Part shown: positions 11,089 to 22,347 of the stretch, one piece after another
Layout of the letters: the number at the start of each line of letters is the position of its first letter
Position numbering within the stretch: position 1 is the first letter of the stretch
DNA from: Avena insularis
Taxonomy: Eukaryota > Streptophyta > Magnoliopsida > Poales > Poaceae
Length of the DNA stretch: 64,000 nucleotides
Reading direction: 5' to 3'
Assembly: GCA_023614405.1 (NCBI GenBank)
Contig: CM042684.1
Location: 469,969,650 to 470,033,649 of the forward strand
Notes under the pieces: generated by a model
Database searches by the model: none
What the model was told of the DNA's origin: nothing
Seen by the model: only the letters and a program-made list of their open reading frames with translations
Made by a program: the position numbers and the translations under genes

Positions 11089-12971
11089 TTCATCATCAGG
11101 TTTTGGCATCCCTTAGTTTGTTCCAAGCTTGGGGGAGTGTCGTGGTATCACATCACTATCTTCTATCTTTTTACCTTTTTAGTAGGGTCATATCATGAAT
11201 AGAGAAGTTATCATGTAGGATGGTTTGCATTATGGAAGTGTCCCCCTCTTGTTAGATATCTATGTATCCCTTGGTGTGAGTTGCCGTTATGGAATATTAA
11301 TGAGAAGTTCTATCATTCATTCTTTTGCATATCTTATTTTAGTTTTCAATTCATGGTTATATGATTGATCTTGTCATTAGTATTGGTATCACTTTGGGAT
11401 CATTGAGTTAATTTAGTTGGTTTTGGCAAACCTGGCTCGATCAGTAGCGACACTATTTTGAGAATTGAATGAAAAAGATAAAAGTACTCTTAAAGAAATA
11501 TAATTTCATCATCTTTCTTTCTTGATTTGCTCATAAATTTAGTATTCTCTAGCTAAGATCTTTTGTGCTTCCAAGGAAGATTGCATGTTTGTTTTTATCA
11601 CTTGTATGTTTGTTTGTTTCCTTCAACTCTTATGCTTGCTACCCAGCCTTGCTAGCCAAAAACCTGTACTGAGAGGGAATGCTTCTCGTGCATCCAGTCC
11701 TTAAACCAAAACCTATGCCATTTGTGTCCGCTATACGTACCTATTAGCATTATTGCTATTCTAAGTAAATTCATGTTTTTATCTACCTTCCAAATTAAAC
11801 TTGTTATGAGAAAATTAGTGATTAAAGCTCTCACGAACTTGATGGCACACCTTATTTTCTTGCACTTAATAATCTTGAACCATTGTGTCCATCTCTGTTG
11901 TGTATATGCTTGCGCTTTATATGTTGAAGTTCGTAGAACCATGTATCATGGGGAACGCCTTCAACATTGCATTGGTACTTTGTACCTCGTTGTTATCATG
12001 ATTCTTTTGCTTATGGATCCCGGTGGTGTGAAATAAAAGGGGAACTTGTAAGATCATGGAGTTTATATGTGTGTTAGAGAAATGTCTGGGCTGCTAGCCT
12101 AAGCCATGCCTAATCATGGTGGAAACTTGCAGCATAACCATAATGAGCACTCTATGAAGCATCCTCAATAAAAACCTATGCAAATAGCAAATAAAAGGAT
12201 TGCTGAGATGCTCATTGTCTGCTTGCCTGGTCATTTTGATTATGGGATAGCTCCTGTATCATGTGCAAGGGGTACCCCGTTGGCGGTTCTCTATGATACA
12301 TATGTATTGACAATGATAAGAGCTTACTTGTGACTGAAGTTGAGTAGCATGAGGTTCGGTACTTGTAAGTAAGGGGCATGAGATTTCAACTTAAAACTTG
12401 TGAAGCATATCCTCTTAGTTGTGTCACTTTAACCTTAATCACCTAAAGATGCTTATGAAAGGGGCAATGAGAGCTGAAAGCTAATAAGTACCATAATTTT
12501 TGGAAGCTCTTTATGAAACTTGAAAGCCCTGCTTCCCTCTGCGAAGGGCCTTTCTTTTACTTTTTAGTTGAGTCAGTAAACCTATTCCCTTCTATCTCAG
12601 CAAGTATTTTGAGTTGTTGTGTTTCATTCATTCATATAATGATTTATTCAAACATGTTTCTTATGTTCCTTGTTTTGCACTTTGCTCTTATCCGGGTGAT
12701 TACTACTTTGAAAGCTATCGTTGAAAACCAGTTATGTGTGAACTCCTGCAAATTATCAATTATTCTTCGACCAAGAGCTAAGTTGCCATTACCAATTATG
12801 ATTTACTTTATGTATCTTTATTGTGCTTCCTTTACTTATTGCAAGTTAAGTTATATAATAGTGAGTTGTCTTCTATTATGATTTATGCTTTGATGAATGT
12901 GATGCTTTTGTCCGTATTCTTTTATCGACTCTTCACTCCATAAACCTGAGGTCATGTTTATTGAGTTCAGT
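11089..12971 (+). other. Element C 3' noncoding region
   Basis: No gene is seen. An internal PPT-like tract, AAGCTTGGGGGAGT, lies at 11125-11138 right after ORF2. The block 12050-12300 is shared with D and J and contains a candidate stem (12255-12300) enclosing GGGGTACCCC. Open frames at 11722-12036 and 12513-12881 are AT-rich and not conserved as protein in D. Confidence 0.55.
12255..12300 (+). ncRNA. Conserved stem around GGGGTACCCC (element C copy)
   Basis: The arms TGTATCAT and ATGATACA (8 bp) enclose a 30-base segment with the palindrome GGGGTACCCC and GGCGGTTCT. D (22303-22347) and J (63465-63511) keep the stem. The outer pair is T-A here and C-G in J, a pairing-preserving change. Confidence 0.45.
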
Positions 12972-12991
12972 TTCGCTTGGGGACAAGCGAA
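12972..12991 (+). ncRNA. PPT-proximal hairpin of element C
   Basis: The arms TTCGCTT and AAGCGAA flank the loop GGGGAC, ending 3 bases before the PPT (12995-13010). Pairing is kept in D by two G-U type pairs. Confidence 0.55.
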
Positions 12992-13010
12992 GTCTAAGCT
13001 TTGGGGGAGT

Positions 13011-14524
13011 TGATACGTCCATTTTGCATCACTATTCTATATCATAATTTACTGTTATTCATTGATATATTTCATATTAACAGATGATACTTATGTTATT
13101 TCATCTGTTTTTGCATGGTTGATGACTCTTGGAGCATGGACCGCTGTAGTCAGGATTCTGATGGAAAAGGTGATGTTTGGAGGCAAAATTCGCGAAGATC
13201 AGAAAATCCGGGAAAATACATGGAAAATCCTATTTTTCCAGAAGACAAAGGAAGCCAGAAGGGGAAGCGGAGATGGGCCACAGGGGGCCCACACCACCCC
13301 CTAGCGCGGGCCACCTTAGGCCGCGCCACTAGGTGGTGTGGCCGCCCTGGTCCACCCCTGGCTCTCCCCTCTGGCGTATATTATCTCCACAGAACCCTAA
13401 TACCTAGGGAGCGACCACAGAAAGATTCCGCCACCTCTGCGGGGCGGAAAACACCGAGAGAGAAAGATCTCTCCGGCATACCGAATTATGAAGGGGTAAT
13501 TCCTTCCCGGAGAGGGGAGATCATCGCCATCAACACCACCATCAAGCTGGACTTCATCGGGATCATCATCATTATCATCACCACCATCATCTCCACCATC
13601 ACCATCATCACCACCTCCATACCGTTGTAACAATTGGGTTGAATCTTGCATAGTTCTTAGGGGAAACTTTCCCGGTGTTGATTACTCCTTGTAGTTGATG
13701 CTATTGAGTGGAACCATTGAATTATTGTTTATGTTCAGATTGTTATACATCATTATTCCATCTTTGATCATGATCCATATGATGTCTTGTGAGTAGTTCA
13801 TTTTGTTCTTGAGTACATGGGAGAAGTCATGTTGTTAGTAGTGGAATTGTGTTGAGAAAGATTCAATAGTTTGATATTTAAGTTGTGGTGTACTTCTTCT
13901 AGTGGTGTCATGTGAACGTCGACTACATGACACTTCACCTATATGGTCCTAGGGGAATGCATTGTGTATTTGGCTACTAATCGTAGGGGTTGCCGGAGTG
14001 ACAGAAACCTGAACCCCCGTTAGGAAACCTTTGCACAAGGGACGTCAGGGTCTTAGAGTTTAAAGCTGTGGTTAGGTTTCTACCTTAATTACTTTCTTGT
14101 ACTTGCGGATGCATGCAAGGGGTATAATCACAAGTATGTATTAGTCCTAGGAAGGTCGGTACATTAGCACAGGTTCACCCACACAACACTTAGCAAACTA
14201 AAGAAGATTAATCAACTATATGAAGCGAAAGAACTTGACGGTATTCCCGTGTGTCCTCGAGAATGTTTGGTCATCTTAAGTAATACAAGCGGCTTGTCCT
14301 TTGCTGAATAAAGGATTGGGCCACTTGCTGCATTTATTCCTATTGTATTTTATTTACTCGCACTTTATTTACTTGCATTATCAAAAAACCCTAAAAATAC
14401 GTTTGCTAAGTATTTATAGAGAATTCCTGCTCCAAGCCACTAGCCAGCACCTTCAGCTCCTTGTTGGCTTCGACACTCTTACTTATTGAAAATACTGCGA
14501 TACACCCCATATACTTGTGGGTCA
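13011..14524 (+). repeat. Element C 3' LTR
   Basis: It starts TGATACGTCCATTTTGCATC directly after TAAGCTTTGGGGGAGT and ends CTTGTGGGTCA. It matches 6428-7939. The compound palindrome is at 13286-13343 and TATATTA at 13377-13383. The base after the end reads TTAGCC, part of element B. Confidence 0.9.
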
Positions 14525-15672
14525 TTAGCCAGGCATTTCTCTAACACATATACGAACTCCATGAGCCTTACAAGCTCCCCTTTCATTTCACACCATTGGG
14601 ATCCATAAGCAAAAGAACATGATATCAACTAAATAAAGTGCAATGTTGAAAGCGTTCCCCATGATAGCATGGTTCTGCTAATCCACAACTTACAAAATGC
14701 AAGCATATACGCAACATAGATGGGCACAATGGTTCAAGTTTATTAAGTGCAAGAAAAGTAAAGTGTGCCATCAAGTTCGTGAGAGCTTTAATCACTAATT
14801 TTCACATAACAAGTTTAATTTGGAAGGTAGATGAAAACATGAATATACTTGGAATAGCAAATGCTAATAGGCAGGTATGGTGGACTCTTTGGAATAACTT
14901 GGTTTTATTTGGATTTGGATGCATGAGTGGAACTCATACTTGGTGTGGAGGCTAGCAAAAGACTAGGAGCGACCAACTAAGAGAGCAATAATGGCCATAA
15001 TCATGAAAAGCGACAAAACATTATTGATTAACGAATAAAGTGGTATTACAAGTCGAAAACTAAATGATCATAGAGGCTATGGTGACTTGGTATAGTCTTA
15101 ACATGGTGTGAGCATGCGCCAAGTCAACCCAAATAGAGCATCAAAGGAGAATACCACACTATTATGCTTTAATATGCTAAAACAACACATGATTCTTTCA
15201 AGGCACATTAAGCAATCTAAATTATTTGTTACAAGTCGTGCTACAACAATAATCAGTACGCATATAGACAAAACAATATCAAGCATGACATGATAAAGTC
15301 TAAGTCACAGTAAAAAACAAGCTCTTTTTATACCACTTAAGCATGAACTTTCCTACTTTTTTCCAATCCAAATCAACCTATTTGAAATTATGTATCAATG
15401 AGGGGGTCCAACCAATTTATTCAAGCAAACTAAGCAAACTAAAACTAAAAACAAAACGGAGACGCTCCAAGAACAACACAATTGTGCATGAATAAAAATG
15501 AAGTGTTTGGAAGAAACCTAAGATTTTTATTGATGAAGAAGGGGATTTCTTGGGCATCCCCAAGCTTTGACGCTTGTACTTCTTGGATATTTCTTGGGGT
15601 GACACGGGTGGGATTAAAACCTTCAGACCCACTTTTAACAATTTTATAACAAGATGACTGATCAATCTCATT
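14525..15672 (-). other. Element B noncoding 3' internal region
   Basis: No gene is seen. In own orientation it holds AAGCTTGGGGATGCCC (complement near 15553-15568) and DNA matching the 3' noncoding part of J around 62110-63220. B lacks the post-ORF1 motif and the protease remnant that J keeps, so a deletion lies just after ORF1. Confidence 0.6.
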
Positions 15673-16482
15673 TTAAATAGTAGTACAATTAATATTATCA
15701 ACCAATATAGGACCACCATCTAGAGCTTTATTATAAAGAAATTCAAAAGAATCCATAGGAACATAACATTCATCCTCCTTTGGTAAGCATGGAGGACAAT
15801 CAAATAATGTAATGGGTAAATAGTTACTCTCATTAGAAGGTAGGAATGGGTAGATCCATTCTTCCTCCTCTTGATCATCACTCTCCTCCTCTTTTTCATC
15901 CAATGAGCTTCCAGTTTCAGCAATTTCTTCTTCCATAGGCTCCTGCAAGGCATTAGTCTCTTCCGTTGGTGGAGAGCATCTATTAATATATTCAAGAATA
16001 TATCCATTCTCTGCCTTGTAATTATCAAAGCAACATTTAAGTATATCATAAACCTCATATTTATAAGGTGCATCATCAGTATTTTCAAGAAAATAAGCAA
16101 GTTCGAATGCACCCTTCCAAGCAATAGATTCTTCAATTTGTTCCACATCATAAAAGTCATAATTTCCCTTAACATAAGAAGATATGGTAACATCATCATT
16201 ATAATCACATTGAAAATGGAGGTGTTTATACCTCTTACAGCAACAAGATTTATCAAAGCAATAAGTAACATTATAAGTAGAGCACATGTTTCTAGCAATG
16301 GTATACAATTTATTAATTTGTTCCCATAAGTGTTTCCCTTTTTGTGACAAGCGGTGTTCCTTATAATAATATTTTTGTTCTTCCGTGAACCCACCTTGCC
16401 AATAAGATTCAGTTTCAAAGAAACCAACCACTGATAGAAAGCATGATAAAGCAAGACAATAACAGACCAACGAAAATAACAA
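15673..16482 (-). CDS. Element B ORF1, cysteine-rich non-Gag protein (intact)
   Basis: This 269-codon frame is uninterrupted and sits where gag should be, about 140 bases after the PBS. Residues 1-22 are strongly hydrophobic, resembling a signal peptide or membrane anchor. Residues about 65-105 carry the pattern CSTYNVTYC...CCKRYKHLHFQC, matched in J and, weaker, in A. Residues about 170-210 are very acidic (EEESDDQEEEEW), and the end has CPPCLPKEDECYVP and YNKALD. No Gag, protease or polymerase motif is present. The function is unknown, and the same family appears in three elements here. The start ATG is the first in frame after the PBS. Confidence 0.65.
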   Translation of the reverse strand: MLFSLVCYCLALSCFLSVVGFFETESYWQGGFTEEQKYYYKEHRLSQKGKHLWEQINKLYTIARNMCSTYNVTYCFDKSCCCKRYKHLHFQCDYNDDVTISSYVKGNYDFYDVEQIEESIAWKGAFELAYFLENTDDAPYKYEVYDILKCCFDNYKAENGYILEYINRCSPPTEETNALQEPMEEEIAETGSSLDEKEEESDDQEEEEWIYPFLPSNESNYLPITLFDCPPCLPKEDECYVPMDSFEFLYNKALDGGPILVDNINCTTI

Positions 16483-16618
16483 CTATAGTAGGAACTATTT
16501 TTTTTGTATTTTTGATAAAAAGAAACAAGGAAACAAAGCAAAAATAAACTAAGAAACACAAAAACAATGTAAAGAGATTGGTTGTGAGAGACTCCCCTTG
16601 TGAAGATGTCCTTGACTT

Positions 16619-16634
16619 CTCGGCAAAGGCACCA
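16619..16634 (-). other. PBS of element B (degenerate tRNA-Asp type)
   Basis: The complement reads TGGTGCCTTTGCCGAG, a mutated form of TGGCGCCGTTGCCGGG, 10 bases from the 5' LTR. It is recognisable but probably no longer an efficient primer site. Confidence 0.7.
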
Positions 16635-16644
16635 GAAAAAAGCT

Positions 16645-18205
16645 TGCTAATCGGCTCAACACGTATCGAGCTCGTTGGGGAACCCCAAGAGGAAGGTACG
16701 ATGAGTACAACAGCAAGTTTTCCCTCAGTTATGAAACCAAGGTTATCGAACTAGTAGGAGCAAGGAAACACCTCCAAGGTGTTGTTTCCAACTTGGAATC
16801 CTGCACAACACAACCATAGAACTTTGCCGCTAACTTACAGTGAGGTTGTCAATCTCACCGGTTTTGCTGAAAACAAAGGATTAAACGTATTGTGTGGAAG
16901 ATAGTAATTGCTTGCAGAAAGTAAACAGAAAACAGTAAATAGCTTGTAGATTGATGGTAAAAGAATGGATCGGGGTCCATAGTTCACTAGAGGTGATTCT
17001 CCTTAAGATAGATGACATGTTGGGTGAACAAATTACAGCGGGGAAATTGACAAACACCGAGAAAGCATACATGCATATACTAATCATCTTGACTCCTACA
17101 AGATTTGATTGGGCATTACAACATTATACATAGACCGTAATCCAACTACATCTATGACTAATAATCCACCTTCAGGTTATCATCCAAACCCCCTCTAGTA
17201 TTAAGTTGCAAGCAACAGATAATTGCATTAAGCAAAGTGTGTAAAGTAAACAATATGATTGTTCCATGAACAAAGGATTGCTATTTTCTCCCTAGTAGCA
17301 ACAACACATCTAGTACCTTAGAGATTTCTATCACTTCCCCCGATTCCTAGAGGCATGAACCCACTATCGAGCATAAATACTCCCTCTTGGAGTTGCTAGC
17401 ATCTACTCGGCCAAGATAGCTACTAACAACGGAAAGCATGCAAGATCACAAATAACATAGACATGATAGAATCAATAATCAATCTGAAATAGCATCTCAA
17501 TATCCATCGGATCCCCGCAAACACAACATGTATGATTACAAATAGGTGATCTTGATCATGAACGGAGCTCACAAGATCTAAACATGGTAGCACAAAGGAG
17601 AAGAACCAAACATCTAGCTACTACATGGACCCATAGTCCAGGTATGAACTACTCATGCATCACACCGAAGGCAGTCATGGTAATGAAGAAGGCCTCCAGG
17701 GTGATCTCTCCCCTCCGACAGGGTGCTGGGAAGAGCTTCCGATCCCTCCCGATCTAGGGATGGAGATAGCGGCAGCTACAGACTCTTTCGTGGTATTTTT
17801 ATCGGGTACTTAAGGTTTTTGTCCTAGAGGTAATATATAGGCGAAGGGGCAAGGTCGGTGGAGTAGCAGGGGCCCACACCAGGTGGCGTTGTGGCTAGGA
17901 TTGGCCGTGCCACCCTAGGGTGTGGCCGCCCTGGCTCCCCTCTTCGTCTTCCCTCTAGACTCCGTATTCCTTCTGGTGAAATATTAACTTGGGCTTTTGT
18001 CTAGTCCAATTCTGAGAATATTTCCTTACTAGCTTTTCTGAAACCAAAAACAGCAGAAAACAGGCAACTGGCACTATGGCATCTTGTTAATAGGTTAGTT
18101 CCAGAAAATGTGTAAAAATACTCTAAAGTGTGGACAAAACATAAGAAAGTAGATATAAAACAAACATGAAACATCAAAAATTATAGATACATTTGCAACG
18201 TATCA
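16645..18205 (-). repeat. Element B 5' LTR
   Basis: This is a complete 1561-bp copy. In its own direction it begins TGATACGTTGCAAATG and ends CCGATTAGCA. The GC-rich palindromic segment is at 17870-17930 and the TATA-like TATATA at 17833-17838. It is followed on the + strand by the TSD ATCAT (18206-18210). Confidence 0.9.
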
Positions 18206-18210
18206 ATCAT

Positions 18211-18900
18211 CGTTACTTGAAATAATAATTTTATCTACCCATGCCACAAGTATTATTGTTACACATGGAGGGTCATCTAAAGCTTTATCAAACATCATGC
18301 CCAAGCCATATTCATCATCACTTTCAAAACTATTATCAATAATAATATCATTTTGCATATTTGATCATCATCATAGTCAAAATCAAAATCAAAAGAGCAT
18401 GGCGAGTGAGGATATGGAGGATCTTCTAATACCTTTTCCCTTCTATATATTCTTCTTCTTGTTCCTGCAATCCATTATATCTCTCCTTGATGGCAACAAG
18501 ATTGTTATAATATTCAAGGATATGGTTATACTTACAAAAAAAGTTTCAAGAGTTTTTCAAGCATTGTAGCAAGTTTTAGTGTGACGCTATGAGTTTCATT
18601 TGCTACCAACATAACTATATTAAGAAATCCCATTACAATGGTAAATTCTTCAGCTGCCTTCATATCGGTGTTCATGAATTCATTATTATGGTAGGAAGCA
18701 ATTATAGGCATACTCTCAAGCTTGCAGTGGAAATTTATATGCTTAGGATATTGATCTATGGAACAAGATAAATTATACCTATCACATAATTCATGGCCAA
18801 TTTCATTCAATGCTTCCATTACTAACTTTGTTTGATTAACATTAATTGATTCAACCATAGGAGGTTGCATAAGTACGTGATTCATACATTCCATGAACAT
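18211..18900 (-). pseudogene. Element A ORF1, N-terminal part, broken
   Basis: It starts MFMECMNHVLMQ at 18900, about 200 bases inside the PBS. It carries CDRYNLSC...YPKHINFHC, the same cysteine/histidine pattern as ORF1 of B and J. Stops and frame changes occur near 18532 and 18420, and further segments (SFESDDEYGLGMMFDKALDD) lie to the left up to the B insertion. KALD is shared with B (YNKALD). The function is unknown and the protein is not Gag-like. The rest of the frame is at 4888-5121. Confidence 0.55.
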
Positions 18901-19097
18901 AACTAATTAACTATTTTTTTATGTTTTTCAAATAAGGAGAGTAAAAACTGATACATAACTGAAAGTAAATCTAATGAGAAACTCACAACCAAACAAGTTA
19001 AAGAAACCTCCCCAAACTTAGATGATTGCAAGATACAAAACAAACTAAAACAAATCTAAAGTCTAGTGCACACAAGAATAAAAACTTAAGCATTGCG

Positions 19098-19116
19098 CTT
19101 CCTGGCAACGGTGCTA
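19098..19116 (-). other. PBS of element A (degenerate tRNA-Asp type)
   Basis: The complement reads TAGCACCGTTGCCAGGAA, close to the tRNA-Asp PBS with several substitutions. It lies 11 bases from the right LTR start at 19128. Confidence 0.7.
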
Positions 19117-19127
19117 GAAAAGTATCT

Positions 19128-19595
19128 TGATAACCCCCAAGTGCAGGGGCTCACCGTAGTACCTCTCAATGTGGAAGTAGGGTATCGACCCACAGGAGCA
19201 AGAAGTAAAATCTATCTATTCTCTAGAACTAAAGTGTCACAAGTTTTAGTTGATTATGCACTAAACAAGTTTTAAGGAATAAGATGGTTGTTTTAATGGT
19301 TATAAGTTTAATGTAACAAAACAAGAATATAAAAGTGTCCCAATCCTCTTCAATGGAAGAGGACAAGACAAGGGTTTTCTTTTAAAGGAACAATGGACAT
19401 GGGTTCATGGGTTCACTTAATCCTCTCTTCTCCATCTATGGTGATTATCATGTTATGGATAGTAAAGGTACACACAATTGTCATGTTTTAATGGTACTTT
19501 TATGGTGGCTACATGTCCTAAAACACATAGGTGAAAGAAGTACTCCTTTGTTTTGCTAGGTCACCCTTGCAATAAGGCTAGCATTTGGTTTGTGT
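19128..19595 (-). repeat. Element A 5' LTR, truncated
   Basis: It matches 806-1277 closely, then stops within GGTTTGTGT at 19595. The missing ~1.08 kb includes the palindrome and TATA-like box, so this copy has lost its promoter. Confidence 0.85.
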
Positions 19596-20084
19596 ACATA
19601 TTATCATATTTGTGTATTAGTAGCTCCATTGTTATCATATTGTTTCCTTTTCTCTCTTGGCTTCCACCCACAAATATTTTGTAAGCTCGGTAGTTTGCTT
19701 TGGTCTTACATGTTCCTCTGCATTTTTATTTTTCATTGCACTTGACTAGATAAGAAATGGACCCATACCATGCTGCCAAAATCGAAAATACACAAAGCAG
19801 CAAGTGAAAAATGGGTGCACCAACATGCACGAGGACCTTCTAGTACTAATGATTCCCCCTAGGTATTAACCTCATTTTGAGTGGCATATGACACCCACAG
19901 CTCCGTGGTGCATTGTTTTATGTTTGATGAACTTGTTGCTTCTCATGCTTAGAATCTATGAACTATTTTAACAACTAAGTACTCTATTTATATTTGAGTT
20001 TTTTTGGATTCATTTGAGATAAGTTTGATATTATTATTTTCATTATATTAATATATTAAATTATGGAGAACAAAATATATTTGG
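19596..20084. other. Unclassified DNA left of element D
   Basis: No gene or repeat class was recognised. It is continuous with 27960 onward if D and one copy of GTACT are removed. Confidence 0.4.
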
Positions 20085-20089
20085 GTACT

Positions 20090-21590
20090 TGATGACCCAC
20101 AAGTATAGGGGGTGTATCGCAGTATTTTCGATAAGTAAGAGTGTCGAACCCAACGAGGAGCAGAAGGTGCTGGCTAGTGGTATGGATAGGAATTCTCTGC
20201 AAATACTTAGCAAACGGATTTTTAGGGGTTTTCGATAAAGCAAGTAAACAAAGTACGAGTAAATAAAAGACAGTAGGAATAAATGCAGCAAGTGGCCCAA
20301 TCCTTTATGCAGCAAAGGACAAGCCAGTTGTATTACTTAAGATGACCAAACGTTCTCGAGGACACATGGGAAGATCGCTGCTTTTCGCTTCATATAGCTG
20401 ATTAATCTTCTCTAGCTTGCTAAGTGTTGTGTGGGTGAACCTGTGCTAATGTACTGCCCCATCCAAGACTAATACATACTTGTGATTAAACCCCTTGCAA
20501 ACATCCATAAGTACAAGAAAGTATTTAAGGTAGAAACCTAACCACAACTTTAAACTCTAAGACCCTTACGTCCCTTGTGCAATGGTTTCCTAACGGGGGT
20601 TCAGGTTTCTATCACTCCAGAAACCCCTACGATTAGTAGCCAAATACACAATGCATTCCCCTAGGCCCATATAGGTGAAGTGTCATGTAGTCGACGTTCA
20701 CATGACACCACTAGAAGAAGTACACCACAACTTAAATAACAATCCATTGAATCTTTCTCAACACAACTCCACTACTAACAACAAGACTTCTCCCATGTCC
20801 TCAAGAACAAAATGAACTACTCACAAGACATCATATGGATCATGATCAGAGATGGAATAATGATGTATAACAATCTGAACATAAACAATAATTCAATGGT
20901 TCACTCAATAGCATCAACTACAAAGAGTAATCAGCACCGGAAAAGTTTCCCCTATGAACTAATGCAAGATTCAACGCAATTGTTACAGCAATATGGAGAT
21001 GGTGATGAGGGTGCTGATGGTGATGATGGTGGTGATGATGATGATCCCAATGAAGTCCAGCTTGATGGTGGTGTTGATGGCGACGATCTCCCCTCTCCGG
21101 GAAGGAATTCCCCCGGCAGAAATCTGTCTGCCGGAGAGATCTTTCTCTCTCGGTGTTTTCCGCCCCGTAGAGGCGGCAGAATCTTTCTATGGTCGCTTCC
21201 CGAGTCTTAGTGTTTCGGGAGGTTGATATACGTCAGAGGGGAGAGGCTGGAGTGGGCCAGGGTGGCCACACCACCTCCAGGTGCGGCCTAGGCCTGCCCG
21301 CGCCATGGGGTGGTGTGGGCCCCCTGTGGCCCACCTCCACTCCATCTTCTGGCATCCTTAGTCTTCTGGAAAAATAGGATTTTCCATATATTTTCCCGGA
21401 TTTTCTGATCTTCGTGAATTTTTCCTCCAAACAGACCTTTTCCATCGAATCCTCGCACGGTCCATGCTCCAAAAGTCATCAACCATGCAAAAATAGATGA
21501 AATAACATAAGTATCACCTCTCAATACGAAATATATCAATGAATAATAGTGAATTAAGACATAGAATAGTGATGCAAAATGGACGTATCA
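20090..21590 (-). repeat. Element D 3' LTR
   Basis: This 1501-bp LTR opens TGATGACCCACAAG and closes GGACGTATCA on the + strand. It contains the GC-rich palindrome at 21268-21320 and a GAT-rich trinucleotide stretch (20998-21050). The purine-rich PPT (complement of 21591-21605) follows. Confidence 0.9.
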
Positions 21591-21609
21591 ACTCCCCCCA
21601 AGCTTAGAC

Positions 21610-21629
21610 TTCACTTGTCCCCAAGCAAA
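21610..21629 (-). ncRNA. PPT-proximal hairpin of element D
   Basis: Own-strand arms TTTGCTT and AAGTGAA flank the loop GGGGAC. Relative to C, two Watson-Crick pairs have become U-G and G-U pairs, so the stem is kept as RNA but weakened as DNA. Confidence 0.5.
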
Positions 21630-22302
21630 ACTGAGCAAAATAAACATGGCCTCAAGTTTATGGAGTGAAGAGTCGATAAAAGAATACGGACAAGAAGCAT
21701 CACATTCATCAAATACACATATCATAATACAAGACAACTCACTATTATATAACTCAACTTGCAGTGGGTAAAGGAAACACAATAAAGATACATAAAGTGA
21801 ATCATAATTGGTAATGGCAAACTTAGGTCTTGGTCGAAGAATAGTTGATAATTTGCTGGAATTCACAAATAACCGGTTTTTCAATGATAAATTTCAAAGT
21901 AATAAACTTCAAGATAAGAGAAATGTGCAAACCAAGGAACATAAGAAACATGATTGGATAAATCATCATATGAATGAAACACATCAACTCAAAATACTTG
22001 CTGAGGTAGAAGGGAATAGGTTTACTGACTCAACTACAAAGTAAAAGAAAGGCCCTTCGCAGAGGGAAGCAGGGATTGCAAGTCTCATAAAGAGCTCCCA
22101 AAAATTATGATACTTACTAGCTTTCAGCTCTCATTCCCCCTATCATAGGCATGTTTAGGTGATTAAGGTTATAGTGATCAAAAATGAGGATATGCATTGA
22201 CAAGTTGTAAATTGAGAATATCATGTCCCTTGAATACGAGGGCTGCTCCTCATGCTACTCAAGTTTAGTCACTGGTAAGTTCTTGTCATCGTAAGCATAT
22301 GT

Positions 22303-22347
22303 GTATCATTGAGAACCGCCAATGGGTTACCCCTTGCCTGATGATAC
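22303..22347 (-). ncRNA. Conserved stem (element D copy)
   Basis: The arms GTATCAT and ATGATAC (7 bp) enclose the conserved segment with GGGGTAACCC and GGCGGTTCT in own orientation. This matches C 12255-12300 and J 63465-63511. Confidence 0.45.

Larger units (their letters stand above)
6428..14524 (+). mobile_element. Element C: Gag-only Athila-like LTR retrotransposon nested in B
   Basis: The 5' LTR (6428-7939), PBS (7951-7968), gag pseudogene, long noncoding DNA, small ORF2, PPT (12995-13010) and 3' LTR (13011-14524) are in canonical order. No TSD is visible. The LTR start at 6428 is eroded (TGTCTCGTC instead of TGATACGTCCA) and the left flank belongs to B's LTR, while the right flank is B's internal DNA. 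This fits a deletion across the left junction after insertion. Element D is a close relative in the opposite orientation. No pol genes are present in the 5 kb interior. Confidence 0.85.
5127..18205 (-). mobile_element. Element B: non-autonomous Athila-like element nested in A, split by C
   Basis: ATCAT at 5122-5126 and 18206-18210 flanks the element exactly at its LTR ends, which proves a single insertion event. On the minus strand the order is 5' LTR (16645-18205), PBS (16619-16634), ORF1 (15673-16482), noncoding internal DNA to 14525, then element C, then part of the 3' LTR (5127-6427). About 265 bp of the 3' LTR and several hundred bases of internal DNA are missing at the junction with C. 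Element J (58438 onward) is a related copy with the same ORF1. Confidence 0.85.
806..19595 (-). mobile_element. Element A: Athila-like non-autonomous LTR retrotransposon, split by B
   Basis: Read on the minus strand, the right LTR (19128-19595) is the 5' LTR. It is followed by a degenerate tRNA-Asp PBS, an ORF1, noncoding DNA, a hairpin, a PPT (complement of 2360-2375) and the complete 3' LTR (806-2359). Element B inserted within ORF1, duplicating ATCAT. The right LTR keeps only about 470 bp and stops abruptly at 19595, so the right TSD is lost. No protease, reverse transcriptase or integrase was seen, so the element could move only with proteins supplied in trans. Confidence 0.8.

Noticed and set aside
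11722..12036. 104-codon frame in the noncoding part of C
   Set aside because: It is hydrophobic and AT-rich. The homologous region of D does not keep the frame.
15720..16559. Long minus-strand frame of 279 codons overlapping ORF1 of B
   Set aside because: It is the shadow of ORF1 in another frame. It has no conserved motif, and the 15673-16482 frame is the one with homologues in J and A.
20812..21210. Asp-rich frame in the D LTR (also 27242-27553 and 13397-13651)
   Set aside because: It is encoded by a GAT/ATC trinucleotide repeat in LTRs. It shifts in length and frame between copies.
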